A DNA stretch of 64,000 bases, from NCBI GenBank assembly GCA_004026145.2, contig CP034992.1, forward strand, positions 4,972,993 through 5,036,992, in the 5' to 3' direction. The position numbers and the translations under genes are program-made. Shown in pieces: positions 24,043 through 35,397 of this stretch. The notes under the pieces are model-generated. The model saw only the letters and a list, made by a program, of their open reading frames with translations, did not search any database and was not told the DNA's origin. Positions within the stretch are counted from its first letter, which is position 1. Every line of letters starts with the position of its first letter. Source of the DNA: Takifugu bimaculatus. Taxonomy: Eukaryota; Chordata; Actinopteri; Tetraodontiformes; Tetraodontidae.

Positions 24043-25850
24043 TCAGCAGCTGCAGGTCTCTGCTGATGGCTTGGCTCTTTCGTTCCGGTCCAGTTTTATC
24101 GGCTCAGGGAACTCGTTGTACAACTCCACTTCGGTCTCCTGAAACGTGACGGTACAGTCGGGTCAGATGATTTAACTTTCTGCTGTTACTGGGAGGACAG
24201 ACTGGGATTTCTGACCTGTTTAAGGGCGTTGCGTGCAATGGTCTGGAAGGCCTGCTCCACGTTGATCGCCTCCTTGGCGCTGGTTTCAAAATACGGGATG
24301 TTGTTCTTGCTCTGACACCAGGCCTGTGCCCGCTTGGTTGTTACCTGAAACACAAAGGAGCGGATATTAAAGTGACCATACTGGAGAGAGTGTTACTCGT
24401 TCCACCCCACCGGGACTCACCTGTCTGTTCTCCAAGTCAATCTTATTACCCAAAACCACAAAGGGGAAGTTCTCTGGATCTCGAGGGCTGGCCTGGATCA
24501 AGAACTCATCCCGCCAGCTGTCCAAAGTCTTGAAGGTGTTTGGCGCCGTGACATCAAACACCAGGACGCAGCAGTCAGCTCCACGGTAGAAAGCCACACC
24601 TAAGGACTGGAACCGCTCCTGGCCTGCCGTATCCCAAATCTGAGAGGCAGAGAAGAAGGCTGCTGAATAATCAGATTACTTGGAATAAAGAGCTTAAAAC
24701 AGAGATTGCTGTGTTTACACAGATCACATTAATCAGGCATCTCTAATGGGCTCACAAGGTCGATGTGGAGTTAACAACTCTGAGAAATGGCTGTGCAGTG
24801 GGCGTGAGATGTTGTTCAAATGCTGCCGGACTTTTGTTTTTCCTTCCTCCTGCTCTCCATCTGTCTTACCCACAACTTTTATTAAGTGCAGCTTCCATTG
24901 AAAATAAACTAACAGCATTTCCCCTGTGCAGCAGAGCAGTAAAATAATTGTCAGACACTTGTGGTGCACTTACTGGAATCACAAACCTGGTCAAGAATGA
25001 CTGTAATCCTCTCAAGTAGCCAGAAAGATGGCGCAGCCGTGCCAGGATAAATGGAGCCGCTTGGGCTTCATTTACTTTTCTTATTGTGAAGGATTGTAAT
25101 TTCATTCATTCATAGAGCTTGTATTTTTGTAGGTGGGTACTAATTGAACTCCTCGGGAAAGATGTTAGTTTTAATTCTACTTAGTGTAACTTGTATTCGA
25201 GGTATCTGCAGACTGGCATAAAGCAGAAGTGTAAGAAACAAAAATGTCTGTCATGACAGCTGTATTTGCAAATGGATATCATTCACGTAGTACTGACACA
25301 AATGAAGTTCTAAAAATATTCAGGAGTCTGTATTTGCATTTTAGTGTGTTGAAGAGAACACACATTGGGCTAAAGTGTTACTAAGGTAAGCTTCTGCAGA
25401 ACCGCTGATGTGAGCAACACCTCCTTGGTGTTATTTATTAATCTGTTGCTGCTTAGATGTGTTGACTGTGACTTCAGTGTCATGAGTACCTGCATTGTGA
25501 CAAGTCTGTCATCCACCATGACTTCTTTTGTCAGGAAATCAGCACCTATTGTAGCTTTATACTGGTTGCTGAACTTCTTATTCACATACTGATTCATCAG
25601 TGAGGTCTTGCCAACTCTGAGAGGGCAAAAAAAAATATCAGAAGTTAATAACAGAGGAAATAAAAAACATTAGAGATAATGGAAAGTACAGGGTGATGGG
25701 GATGATAATGAGGGGGGCCATCATCATCACAGTAAATTGGCTCCCCGAAACAAGTATTTTCTTTACCACGAGACCCCCTCTGCCCTGCCTGACTCACCCT
25801 GAGTCTCCAAGGATGATGACTTTGAGTAGCACTTTCTTCCTTGATGTCAT
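24043..25850 (-). CDS. rab7a: rab7a, late-endosome/lysosome small GTPase
   Basis: Five coding exons on the minus strand: 25850-25798, 25616-25490, 24639-24421, 24344-24216 and 24138-24043. They give exactly 207 residues, the Rab7a length. Rab7a controls late endosome to lysosome traffic and autophagosome fusion. All GTPase motifs are intact: P-loop GDSGVGKTS, switch I ATIGADF, switch II WDTAGQERF, NKID and ETSAK. The tail ends with the double-geranylgeranylation motif CSC. The start is fixed by MTSRKKVLLKVIILGDSG, identical in pattern to mammalian Rab7a, after an acceptor TTTGCAG ten bases upstream of the ATG. Exon boundaries place the first intron of the coding region inside the P-loop. Confidence 0.97.
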
Positions 25851-26876
25851 TATCCCACAACTGCAAATGAAAAATTAGCTTTTTTCAATCACAACAAGCA
25901 GAACTCTCAAAGTACAAATTTGGATTTACATATTTTAAGTTGTTTAAGGGTGTGCTAGTTGCCTTTGCTCAAAATAATCAAATAGTATTGGGGCTAAACA
26001 ATATGCGGCTTCACAATGGTGGAAAATCTAATTCAATTTTTCCCAAATAATTTGTTCAATGTGCTGCTCTGTTGAGCGGTGATAACATCTACAACTCAGT
26101 CCCACCACAGAATATTTTGTCAAATTAGCTTAGAAAGCACAGATTTAATGATAGTTGTTTAAATCAAACTGTCGCATAAAAGGAACAAATCTCACAGCAA
26201 CAAATGACATTAAAGGGTGGGGGAAAATCCCAGCACAGTATTCAAACGTGACCCGGAACACCCATTTGTAAAAATTCCGCATCGGATCGCATAATCCTTT
26301 AACAACTATTTGATTTAGGTTTTGCCTTTTTATGAGCCGATGGTGCTCCGATGCATGTGGGTTTTATTCCGAAGAGCAAGTAGCGTGTCTCCATAATCTG
26401 CACCTCATGACACCGTGTCAGGGACTGATCACATGGTTTTAAAACGCAGGACTAACGGAACCATGACTTGGCAAGCATGATTAGCGCAGGAGTGCTGGAG
26501 TTTGAATATGTTCAGACTCATGAACGAGCCATTGCTACGATAAATATACAGTTATCTCTGCACAATAGGCATTGATAACTTGGTTTTGGTTCTAACCACC
26601 TATATAATTAAGAGGAAATGCTTGCAACTAGCAGTGTTGATATCGCAAAAAGAATCAAGATGCTAGAAGAGTTCGCTTCATTATCAAATCGAATGTTAGA
26701 TTAGGAACAGAAACGCAAAACCAACATCAGGTTTTAAAGATGCCGTGTCCAATACCTTATCACTGACACTTCCTAAGAAGACATTTCCCCAATAAATACG
26801 AACAGTGACTGGAAGCATATAAATAATAAGCATCACCGTTTTACAAAAAAGATATAATGAATTATTTCTAACCAAC

Positions 26877-27010
26877 CTCGACGGTGATCCTGCGGTAAGA
26901 AATATCAGAAGTGGACTTTTCCTCTGCCTCGACTGGAAGCCTTAGCTAGCTAACAGGCTACGCTGCTATTAATGTCTGTAGTAAGAAAACAACACGTCGA
27001 CAGTGTTATT
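26877..27010 (-). other. rab7a: rab7a noncoding first exon (3' edge certain, 5' edge approximate)
   Basis: On the minus strand a donor CGTCGAG|GTTGGT lies at 26877/26876, upstream of the ATG exon acceptor. The sequence upstream is GC-richer and lacks an ATG frame of note. This fits the untranslated first exon known for Rab7a genes. The 5' end is a guess. Confidence 0.5.
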
Positions 27011-27208
27011 ACCGCCGATAAGTAGCCTGGTAACCAACTCTGATGACTTAATAAAACGATTCCAGCCTAAATCTCCCTTTGTGGACAACGGGATATTTAG
27101 TCTGATTCGCCCAGCTCCTGTTGACGCTCGCTTTTCCTGTCAAGCTAACGGGCTAACTGCTAGCCGAGATGTGTTAACTTCCTCCAAAACAAGCTCTGTC
27201 GGCGGCGG

Positions 27209-27216
27209 TGACGTCA
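27209..27216. promoter_or_regulatory. CRE palindrome TGACGTCA upstream of rab7a
   Basis: A perfect cAMP-response-element core, embedded in GGTGACGTCACC, lies about 200 bases upstream of the presumed rab7a first exon. ATF/CREB-family factors bind this core. Confidence 0.55.
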
Positions 27217-27957
27217 CCTAGGACACGCCTTGTTGCGCGAGGCAGATTACGCAAATATTGTCACGCGTCATAATACAGATTATTTTTAATGTCAAGAGCT
27301 CATAGCGCACAAACTGTTCAGGATACAACCTACGAATGAAAATCATAACTAAAACCTACCGGTTAAATTATAAAATGAGACATCGATCAGGTTATCCTTT
27401 ACAAATGGTTAAGTGACAGCTCCAAAATACTGTAATGGTTCAATAATAGTTTTAGGTTATGGACTATGATCATAGACAACAAAATTACAAAGTGTGCAGG
27501 TGTCTACAAATGAAATCAATCAGTACCAGTAGAATAGTATTTTAGATGGCAGGAGTAATACCTGGATGACAGGGCCTTCTGGATAAGAAAAACAGATTAA
27601 AAATACAGGAGAGAAAGCAATTTAGTTTGTCATCAGCTGGCATTCCCATGTGTATAATGAGTGGTTTAAACTCTAACTGTGTGATCTACTTTAGATATTA
27701 AATTGAAGATTATACCAAAATGTTAATCTTGGGACATTGGGCAAAGCTACGTATCAACATATGTCTGCTGCGAGGCATCTGTCCAATATAGGGTGATCGT
27801 CTTATAAACTGTTTGATTTTTTTGTTTGTGAGCGAGACAAAGGGCGTTTCCTGATTTAGTCAGACAGTGTCTTCAACTGCAATTATCTTTGCACCAGTAG
27901 GTGGTGACTGAACCTGTAGAGCTTTCTCACAAGTACGAAATCACAAATCATGTCACC
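27217..27957. other. Intergenic, nothing recognised
   Basis: AT-rich sequence between rab7a and the LINE fragments, with no exon or repeat that I can name. Confidence 0.5.
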
Positions 27958-28140
27958 CAGAATCAGAATCAGAATCAGAAGCAGGTTTATTGCCATTGTT
28001 CATGTAATACACAGTATTACACAAACTAGGAATGTGTCATGGTGTGACGCTGCGACAATCAACATAAAGAAGACCACACTAGAATAAGTTAAATAAAATA
28101 AAATAAGACATATATACATTATATACATAAATAGTAGGTG
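27958..28140 (-). mobile_element. 3' tail of a fish non-LTR element
   Basis: A tandem CAGAAT run (about 27960-27980) followed by GCAGGTTTATTGCCATTGTTCATG matches the abundant fish interspersed repeat tail that ends in a TTCTGA microsatellite when read on the minus strand. No coding part of the element is present. Confidence 0.5.
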
Positions 28141-28210
28141 GTAAGAGGTATTCAAACACCCAAAATTGACACCTTGTCCTCTTCCCCCTTCCAAGGCTGT
28201 TTGAAATCTT

Positions 28211-28790
28211 GTGCTGCTTTGCCTTATTGAACATCAGAAAAATCATGCTGTTCCTAACTCAGCATGCCACCCAGCTGCACAAGCATGCATCAAAACAGTC
28301 CCACTCACCAAACTGCTGACAGAGCTCCAGTGGCTACCAGGAGCTGCCTGCATCAAGTTCATGTTACTTATGCGGACCTACAGAGTACTAGCTGGCTCTG
28401 CTTTAACAACCTTGCTTGAGCCCGTGTTACCCATTGTTCACTGTGTTCCACACAAAAGTCTCACCTGGCAAAACCGTCTCTCCAGGCATGGCAATCCAAA
28501 CTATTCTCATGCCCGTATGGTGGAGCCTATTGACCTCTGTCAGAGCAAGGGCAACCATGTTTTCCTTTAATAAGCTCTTGAAAACACAGCTCTACTGAGA
28601 GCACCTGCTCTCCTAAGACAATTTATGTTTCTCCTCCTGTCTTGACTCACTTCCTCTCTCCTCCCCCGATAGTTATAGTTTTGCATCGTTTCGTAAGGTA
28701 GTAATTGATTCATATGGGTCTCAATAGCATGGTGCCTGAATTGTGACTCCTACTGTAAGTTGCTTTGGACAAAAGTGTGCTCTAAATAAC
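28211..28790 (+). pseudogene. Decayed 3' end of an L2-type LINE reverse transcriptase
   Basis: A 119-codon open frame contains LTELQWLPGAACIKFMLLM and TYRVLAGSA, which align with the LxxLHWLPVxxRIxFKxLLLxYKAL signature near the C-terminus of L2/CR1-clade proteins. Beyond it come a FNKLLKTQLY-like segment in another frame, and then TGTAAGTTGCTTTGGACAAA (28754-28773), the typical 3' tail of fish L2 elements. The copy is 5'-truncated and frameshifted, so it is dead. Confidence 0.65.
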
Positions 28791-28912
28791 AGAAACATAT
28801 ATGCGTGGTGCAAGTGAATAGAGATTTTCACTATATTGTGTCGTTTACTTATGTGCTTTACTTTCTCATGGGTCTGCCTCAGTTTCACAGATCAAAAGTC
28901 AGTTCACCACGA

Positions 28913-28986
28913 TGCCGAAACCCGGGATCGAACCAGGGACCTTTAGATCTTCAGTCTAACGCTCTCCCAAACTGAGCTATTTCGGC
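28913..28986 (-). tRNA. tRNA-Phe (anticodon GAA)
   Basis: On the minus strand the sequence folds as a standard cloverleaf. The acceptor GCCGAAA pairs with TTTCGGC, the D stem is GCTC/GAGC, the anticodon arm is TTAGA-CTGAAGA-TCTAA with GAA, the T arm is CCTGG-TTCGATC-CCGGG, and the discriminator base is A. A-box (TAGCTCAGTTTGGGAGAGCG) and B-box (GGTTCGATCC) promoters are intact. The length is 74 because the D loop has one more T than the usual vertebrate copy. No intron is present. A T-run terminator (TTTT) is not obvious within the first bases downstream. Confidence 0.92.
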
Positions 28987-29201
28987 TCGTTACGGCATTT
29001 TTTCTGTGCAAAATTGCTCGAACCACTCAAAATCCGACTGCGGCTGCTTTATAGAAAGTCCACTAGTGAAGCAGTTAAACAGCAGTGACCACTAGTACTC
29101 TGAAATGTCCTCGTCATTTCACAAAAAAAGAGAAAATGTAAATCGCGTCGCGTCGCTTCGGATTTCACAAACTGACGCACGACGTGCAGCAGAGCGCGTC
29201 G

Positions 29202-29209
29202 TGACGTCA
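29202..29209. promoter_or_regulatory. CRE palindrome TGACGTCA in the rpn1 promoter
   Basis: A perfect core within GTGACGTCACCG lies 120 bases before the rpn1 start codon, surrounded by several further CG-rich ACG motifs. ATF-family factors, including the ER-stress factors, bind such cores, which would suit a gene of the ER translocation machinery. Confidence 0.55.
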
Positions 29210-29328
29210 CCGCGTCGACTGAATGAAGCGTCATCCTTTTCCGATGCAGAGCGGCACGGCGGCCTTTTCTTCGCTCTTCTGCATTTCCCAGCTTTCCTGT
29301 TTTTTCCTGCTACTTTAGTTCATTCACC

Positions 29329-32300
29329 ATGGTACAGACGTCGCCCTCACTGGCTGCCTGTCTGCTGCTTCTTGTAGCTTGGAGCTCGGTGGTTTCCGCG
29401 AGCGGTTTGGTAAACGAAGACGTGAAGAGGACAGTGGACTTAAGCACTCATTTGGCCAAAATCACCGCGGAGATCGTCCTGTCCAACCAGGGACACACTG
29501 CTGTCCAGAGCTTCATCTTAGCGGTAGAGGCAGACCTCGTCCCACATCTGGCGTACATTGGAGCTTCGGTGAGTTGCACATTCTTGAATTAATTAACGCG
29601 AATGCGCCTGCTTTAGCCTGCCTTTCTAGCTTGTTAGCCTGTTAGCTGCCTCATTGTCAGTTATTAGCTTAGATGTTTTATTGTGCAAACTACTGCTCGT
29701 GTTCTCCCCATGAAAATATTTGCACCATCATTCAAATCGCTAATACTATGCTAATATCTAATAGTACCATTTGCACATTGAATGTATAGAAATCAAACTA
29801 TCAATGAGGTTGAGCTGTGTGATTGGGGTCCGACTGACTCCTGCAAGCCTTAAAGTCAAAGCGATTAATGAAAGGTTGCAGACTAAACTACAATACATAG
29901 ACGCCGGTTTTCTGTGAGACACTCGGTATCATCAAGATACTGTGACAATTAATCAAAGCAGTTCGGTCCCTGCAGGGTTCGGTAAGACGTTAACTTCCGT
30001 AGCGCTGCACGCTGTGTCAGTGGCTGAATGACACGTATGCGCTGGGCAGCTCACTTCCGTGTGTGACTGCGCAGGTCGGCCCCCCTCTCTCAAAGAAGCC
30101 TTGCAGAAAAGGTGGAAACGCCGCTGTGCTTCGCATTAATCGCTGCATTTCCACAGGTGAAAAGTGATGAAGAGGAAGATGGCACACTCGAACTCCAACA
30201 GACAACCATTCCAGGTCAAAGGTAGGGGATTTTGCTGTCTGGCTAATATGGGTCAGCTGTAGATACAGCATATATGCATGGGAATCAATGGTAATGTGGT
30301 TTCTTGAATTTGCTTGGTCATAAGTTGTCCAGCACATCCTTGTTGAAGTGGTTAAACAGTAGTGTTTTTGTAGCATTTTCCCATTCGCATTTTAAAACAG
30401 AACTTCTGTTGAACTCTCTGAAACCAGTAAGCCTTATGAGCTTTTAGTTTCCAAATTGTAGGTACTGATACAGCAGTACACACCATTGTGACCTAGTGCA
30501 GTTCAAAAAATTCAACCAAGAACACTGGGGAACAAAAGATATGCTACTTTAAACATCAATCCTATCAAAAAGAATCTGGGTTTACTTTAGTGCCACACTC
30601 TTGACTTTTGAATTCATGCCAAAATGTAGGGAAATCAACACATTTGTTTACAGTATTTCTCTGTGCAGGTGCACACCATTGAGACTCTAATGTGTGTGTG
30701 ATGTCATGTCTGTTCCCAAACAGTGGCCAGTTTTACAAAGTGCAGCTGCTGTCCAGTCTGGCAGCAGGGGCACAGGTGAAAGCCAAGGTGGAGATGACAT
30801 TCAGCCATGTCCTGAAGCCCTTCCCCACACACATCACTCAGGCAGAGCGCCAGCTGGTGGTCTTTCAGGGCAACCACTACCTGTACTCCCCGTACCCCAC
30901 CCACAGTCAGACCACACGTGTTCGCCTGGCCTCCAAGACCGTGGAGAGCTACACCAAGCTCGGCAACCCCAGCAAGAATGACGAGATCATTGAGTACGGA
31001 CCCTTCCGTGATGTGGCTGCGTTCAGCGAGGTTTGGAGTTGACGTTTTAACTGAGCTTTTCTTTTTTTCTCGAAGCTCTAAGAGTGTTGGTAAGAGCTTT
31101 CATGTTCTGTGCCTTTCAGGATACCATGAAGATCCATTTTGAAAACAACGCACCCTTCCTCACAATCAGCAGCATCACTCGGACTATCGAGGTGTCTCAC
31201 TGGGGTAACATCGCTGTGGAGGAGACCATTGACCTGAGGCACACAGGAGCCGTACTAAAGGGGCCTTTTTCACGTTATGATTATCAACGTCAGTCAGACA
31301 GCGGAATCTCATCTGTCAAATCCTTCAAGGTTGGTGACGATAAATGAAAGCTGATGCCATCTGACCTTTGTCTTGAGTCTTTATAATTATTTCTTTGCCT
31401 TCTTTATTTTTATTTTTTAGACTATTCTTCCCTGCCTCTGCCCAAGATGTGTACTACAGAGATGAGATTGGCAACATCTCCACCTCACATCTGCAGGTCC
31501 TGGATGACTCTGTGGAGGTGGAGATCAGGCCTCGCTTCCCATTGTTCGGAGGTTGGAAGACCCACTACATCATCGGCTACAATCTGCCCAGCTATGAATA
31601 CCTTTATAACCTAGGTGAGCTGATCTGTGATAACAAGAGGGGACATTTTAATTCCCTTTTCTGATCTAAAGACAACCCAGACTGGAAATAACTGCAGTGA
31701 AACCAATAAATCTTTCAGTGGTTATTACTAAAATGTCCTTTTATTGTGTAGGTGACCAGTATGCACTGAAAATGAGACTGGTGGACCACGTATATGATGA
31801 CCAGGTCATTGACTTCCTCACTGTCAAACTCATCCTGCCAGAAGGAGCCAGGTCAGTGTTTGTGTTAGTGTGAGTGGAGAGCTATCATACTCTGGATGCT
31901 GATGATGTCTTTTTGTCGCATCAGAAACATCCACTTGGAAACACCTTATAAAATTGATCGGTTGCCAAACCAGCTGCATTACACGTATCTGGATACCTTT
32001 GGCCGCCCAGTGCTGGTTGCCACCAAGAACAATCTGGTGGAGCATCACATTCAAGATTTAGTGGTAAGACTGATTTACAAGATCATTGGCAACAGAGCAA
32101 GAGATGGTTAAAGTGGTGGGGTATTTGTAGTGTGGCGTATTTAGTTCTTTTCTTATGAGTTGGTTACATTTTGTATTAATTACCTAATTTTTGCTTTCTT
32201 AACCAGATTCATTACAACTTTAATAAGATCCTGATGCTGCAGGAGCCTCTCCTGGTTGTAGGGGCCTTCTACATCCTCTTCTTCACCGTCATCATTTATG

Positions 32301-32923
32301 TCCGCCTTGACTTTGCCATCACAAAGGTCTGGCAAAGGATGATTGTCTGTTTTTAAGTGGTTCAGTTCTCGGTTCATTCAGCTTTTGTCTGTTTTAACTG
32401 GGCCGTAATATTGCTTGTGCTCAGGATCCTGCGGCTGAGGTGCGTATGAAGGTGGCCTCCATCACGGAGCAGGTGTTGACTCTGGTCAACAAACGTCTGG
32501 GTCTGTACAGGCACATGGATGAAGTGGTCAACCGCTACAAGCAGACCCGAGACACAGGCGCACTCAACAGTGGCCGGAAGAACCTAGAGGCCGACCACCG
32601 CACCCTCACCAATGACATCAGCTCACTGCAGGCCCGTCTGAAAGCCGAGGGCTCCGACCTGGCCGATAAGGTGCGTGCCGCACAGTTCAACGATGTTAAA
32701 CCAGTTTGGGCATGATTCACACCTTCATCTTCACTCTCAGGTTGGGGAGGTACAGAAATTGGATGGACAGGTGAAAGAAATGGTGTACCGCTCGTGCCAG
32801 GAGGCAGAGCGGCTTGTGGCGGGGAAGGTCAAGAAGGAGGCGTACATCGAGAGCGAGAAGAATCTGAGCGGCAAGAGACAAGAGCTCATCAGTCGCATCG
32901 ACAGCCTGCTGGATGCTCTCTAA
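29329..32923 (+). CDS. rpn1: rpn1, ribophorin I (oligosaccharyltransferase subunit), frame broken by 1 base in exon 5
   Basis: Ten exons: 29329-29568, 30157-30221, 30724-31030, 31120-31329, 31421-31614, 31752-31851, 31925-32063, 32207-32326, 32425-32670 and 32741-32923. They code for about 600 residues (human 607). Ribophorin I is a type I ER membrane subunit of the oligosaccharyltransferase that passes substrates to the catalytic subunit. Exon 1 carries a signal peptide (SLAACLLLLVAWSSVVSA). Exon 8 holds the membrane helix (LLVVGAFYILFFTVIIYV), and the cytosolic tail ends LLDAL. Conserved blocks include GPFRDV, SHWGNIAVEE and RPRFPLFGGWKTHY. Exon 5 has CCC at 31430-31432 where the frame needs CC. 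As written, the frame would stop soon after, and no alternative splice site restores it. I read this as a sequencing error or indel allele, since the rest is intact. Confidence 0.95.
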
Positions 32924-33611
32924 ACTACTGTGGCTACACAAGCAGGAAGCAGAAACGCAGCCCTCCCGCGGCAACACATCTAACCATTTTTATGAATGAA
33001 TACATGTGATAAATGCTTATCTTTGAGCACTGACATGGACGGTTACCATCGCATCATTCAGTAGTGATGGGTTTATCTCGTGCCTTCTGATAAACTCACA
33101 CTCTTCTCAGCTTTACAGAATATTTTTCTGTTTTTGGATTTATTAATACACACAACTTCAGGTTTCAGTTCACACTTTTTTTGTCAGTTCATTTTCATAT
33201 TTTTGCCCCCCCCCCTCCCCCTCCCCCAGTAAGTATGTATGGTTACGGGACTTGTTTGAAATTAATAGCTGAAGAGCCCAAATGGATTTCATCTCATGTC
33301 TTTACTCTCATGTGCTCTATTCTGGGATTTAATCAACCATTTGAGTATGAAGGTGTTGCACTTAAGTCTTTTTTTCTACCTGCCCCTGACTCTTGTTTGT
33401 TTTTGAACAAATTTGAACATCTGATTGTGTCATCCCAAATGCTGTTTTGATGTCCATCGGTCATATTTTCTATATTTTGTATGATTCCTTTTGCTTTTTT
33501 AACATGAGATTAGGAGAAAACATGAGATTAGGTTATATGTGAGAGAAGACATGGGATATGGGACACGTGTCCTGTAGAATGGGCAATGTTATGAAAATCT
33601 GTCAAATTTGA

Positions 33612-33617
33612 AATAAA
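33612..33617 (+). terminator. rpn1 polyadenylation signal AATAAA
   Basis: A canonical hexamer lies about 690 bases after the stop and is followed by a GT-rich stretch (tggattttatgtggtt), as expected for a cleavage site. Confidence 0.7.
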
Positions 33618-35313
33618 GTTTTGCGAAAGAAATCATTTTCTACTGGATTTTATGTGGTTAAACATTATGTTCAAAATGTCAGTAGAGGGCGCTGTTGTGT
33701 CGACCTTCCACTCCATCACATTGGGGGCTTTTTATGAAGCACGGGCTGCATTTTAGGCTTTTACTAAAGTGACATCTGAAAATGTTTTATTTATATTCGA
33801 ATTGGCTGATGCCACTTTTTTAAATAAACAAAAAACTGGCACATCGGAGGGAATTTCCAGCACATTGTTGCCTGGAGCAGAACACCCAACCTGTGTAAAT
33901 CACATTTTAAGCCCAGGGTAAACAAAAGGGTCAGACTGAGGTCATAACTTTCCCTCTGAGGTCACCAGGGGTCCTGCAAGGTCATTTCCTGTTCCATAGT
34001 AACAGGGCCCGATCTCTTCACAATGATAATGTTAACATATTGTATGTGCCATACAATAATCATTCTGAAGCCACAGCAGGGGAAAAGCATAGACAATGTC
34101 TGTTAGCACTGACGTGTGTTGATGAAAGGCCACACAATGGTGAATTTTGTTGTGTGTTTTGACTTTGGGTCGAGATTTGGAGCAAAATGTTTGGTGAGCT
34201 GCAGAATCACATTCTCACAGCAAACTGAAACTTAGACCCACCTCAACCATGGACCTCTGAGCTCAATACAGCGCTGTCGACTTGCATTTTAATTGATGTG
34301 CGGAGGTGACTGAAGAATTCATTAAAGGGTTTTAAACTTGCATAAAATTTATCAATGTGGATGTAACATCAAAGTGTAACTCAGTTGTTTTCCATGGCTC
34401 ATCCTCTGGTTTAGCCTTATTTAGTCAAATAAGGCAATTAAAGCACACAATTAAATGCGCTGATTTTGGGGGTAAAAATGTGTGTGGCCTCCTCCCTTAT
34501 TGTTTCTCTGAACACAATGGGTCATACTTTCTGAACTATACTGACCTATTTTATACCTGCTTTACTATATGTAGCACTCTATCGATTTTTTTTAACCATA
34601 TAAAAATAGATACATTCTGAGATTATTATATCAAATTATTTGAATTCCTCATTTTCACCAGTACATTGAATGAAATGATGCCAATCGGACATTGCTGGAC
34701 CAGCTTAAAGGGCCTAATGACCACGTAATGACACCGGACCAATGATTTTGTGCATGACATCACAGATTGCCACGTTGATGCTTTAATTTCTCCTCATTTG
34801 GCTGCTATATCATCGTTCTGTGTGGTATTTGTGATGGGTTGATTGGCTCTTCAGGCTTTTCAGTTTTTCGTTCTCCTTCCTCACACCCAGGATGTGATCG
34901 CTGGCTACACGACAAGTGCGGTTGATCTGTTAGCGTAAGTTCAGCAGAATACTGTTTAAACCGGAATTCGTGTGCAGCACTGTATCCTGATGTGGCAAAG
35001 CATGTGTGTGAGACTGAATTCGAGGTGGATGAGGGGGTTCGGGTAGCGTGCTTGCCTTGACTGGTCTGCGTGGTTGAGCAGTCATACCAACCCCCAATAA
35101 GCAGGCGTGAATATGATTATTATCTTACCTTCCTGAAATGCAGTGAGGATGCAGGGTGTGTTTCTTTTCCCCCCATCCACCCGAAGAAAAACATTAAGAA
35201 AATAGTGAAAGTAGATTCAAGGCTGAAGTGGTTGGTTATCCACCCTTGTGACAAGGTGGTGATTGATTACATTAAGGCCTCACCTGTAGTAGTTTCCCTC
35301 TTAATTTGTCTTG

Positions 35314-35318
<5 letters not shown>

Positions 35319-35387
<69 letters not shown>

Positions 35388-35397
35388 CACACACACA
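35319..35397. repeat. (CA)n microsatellite
   Basis: About 80 bases of CA with a single GC interruption near the right end. Confidence 0.95.
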
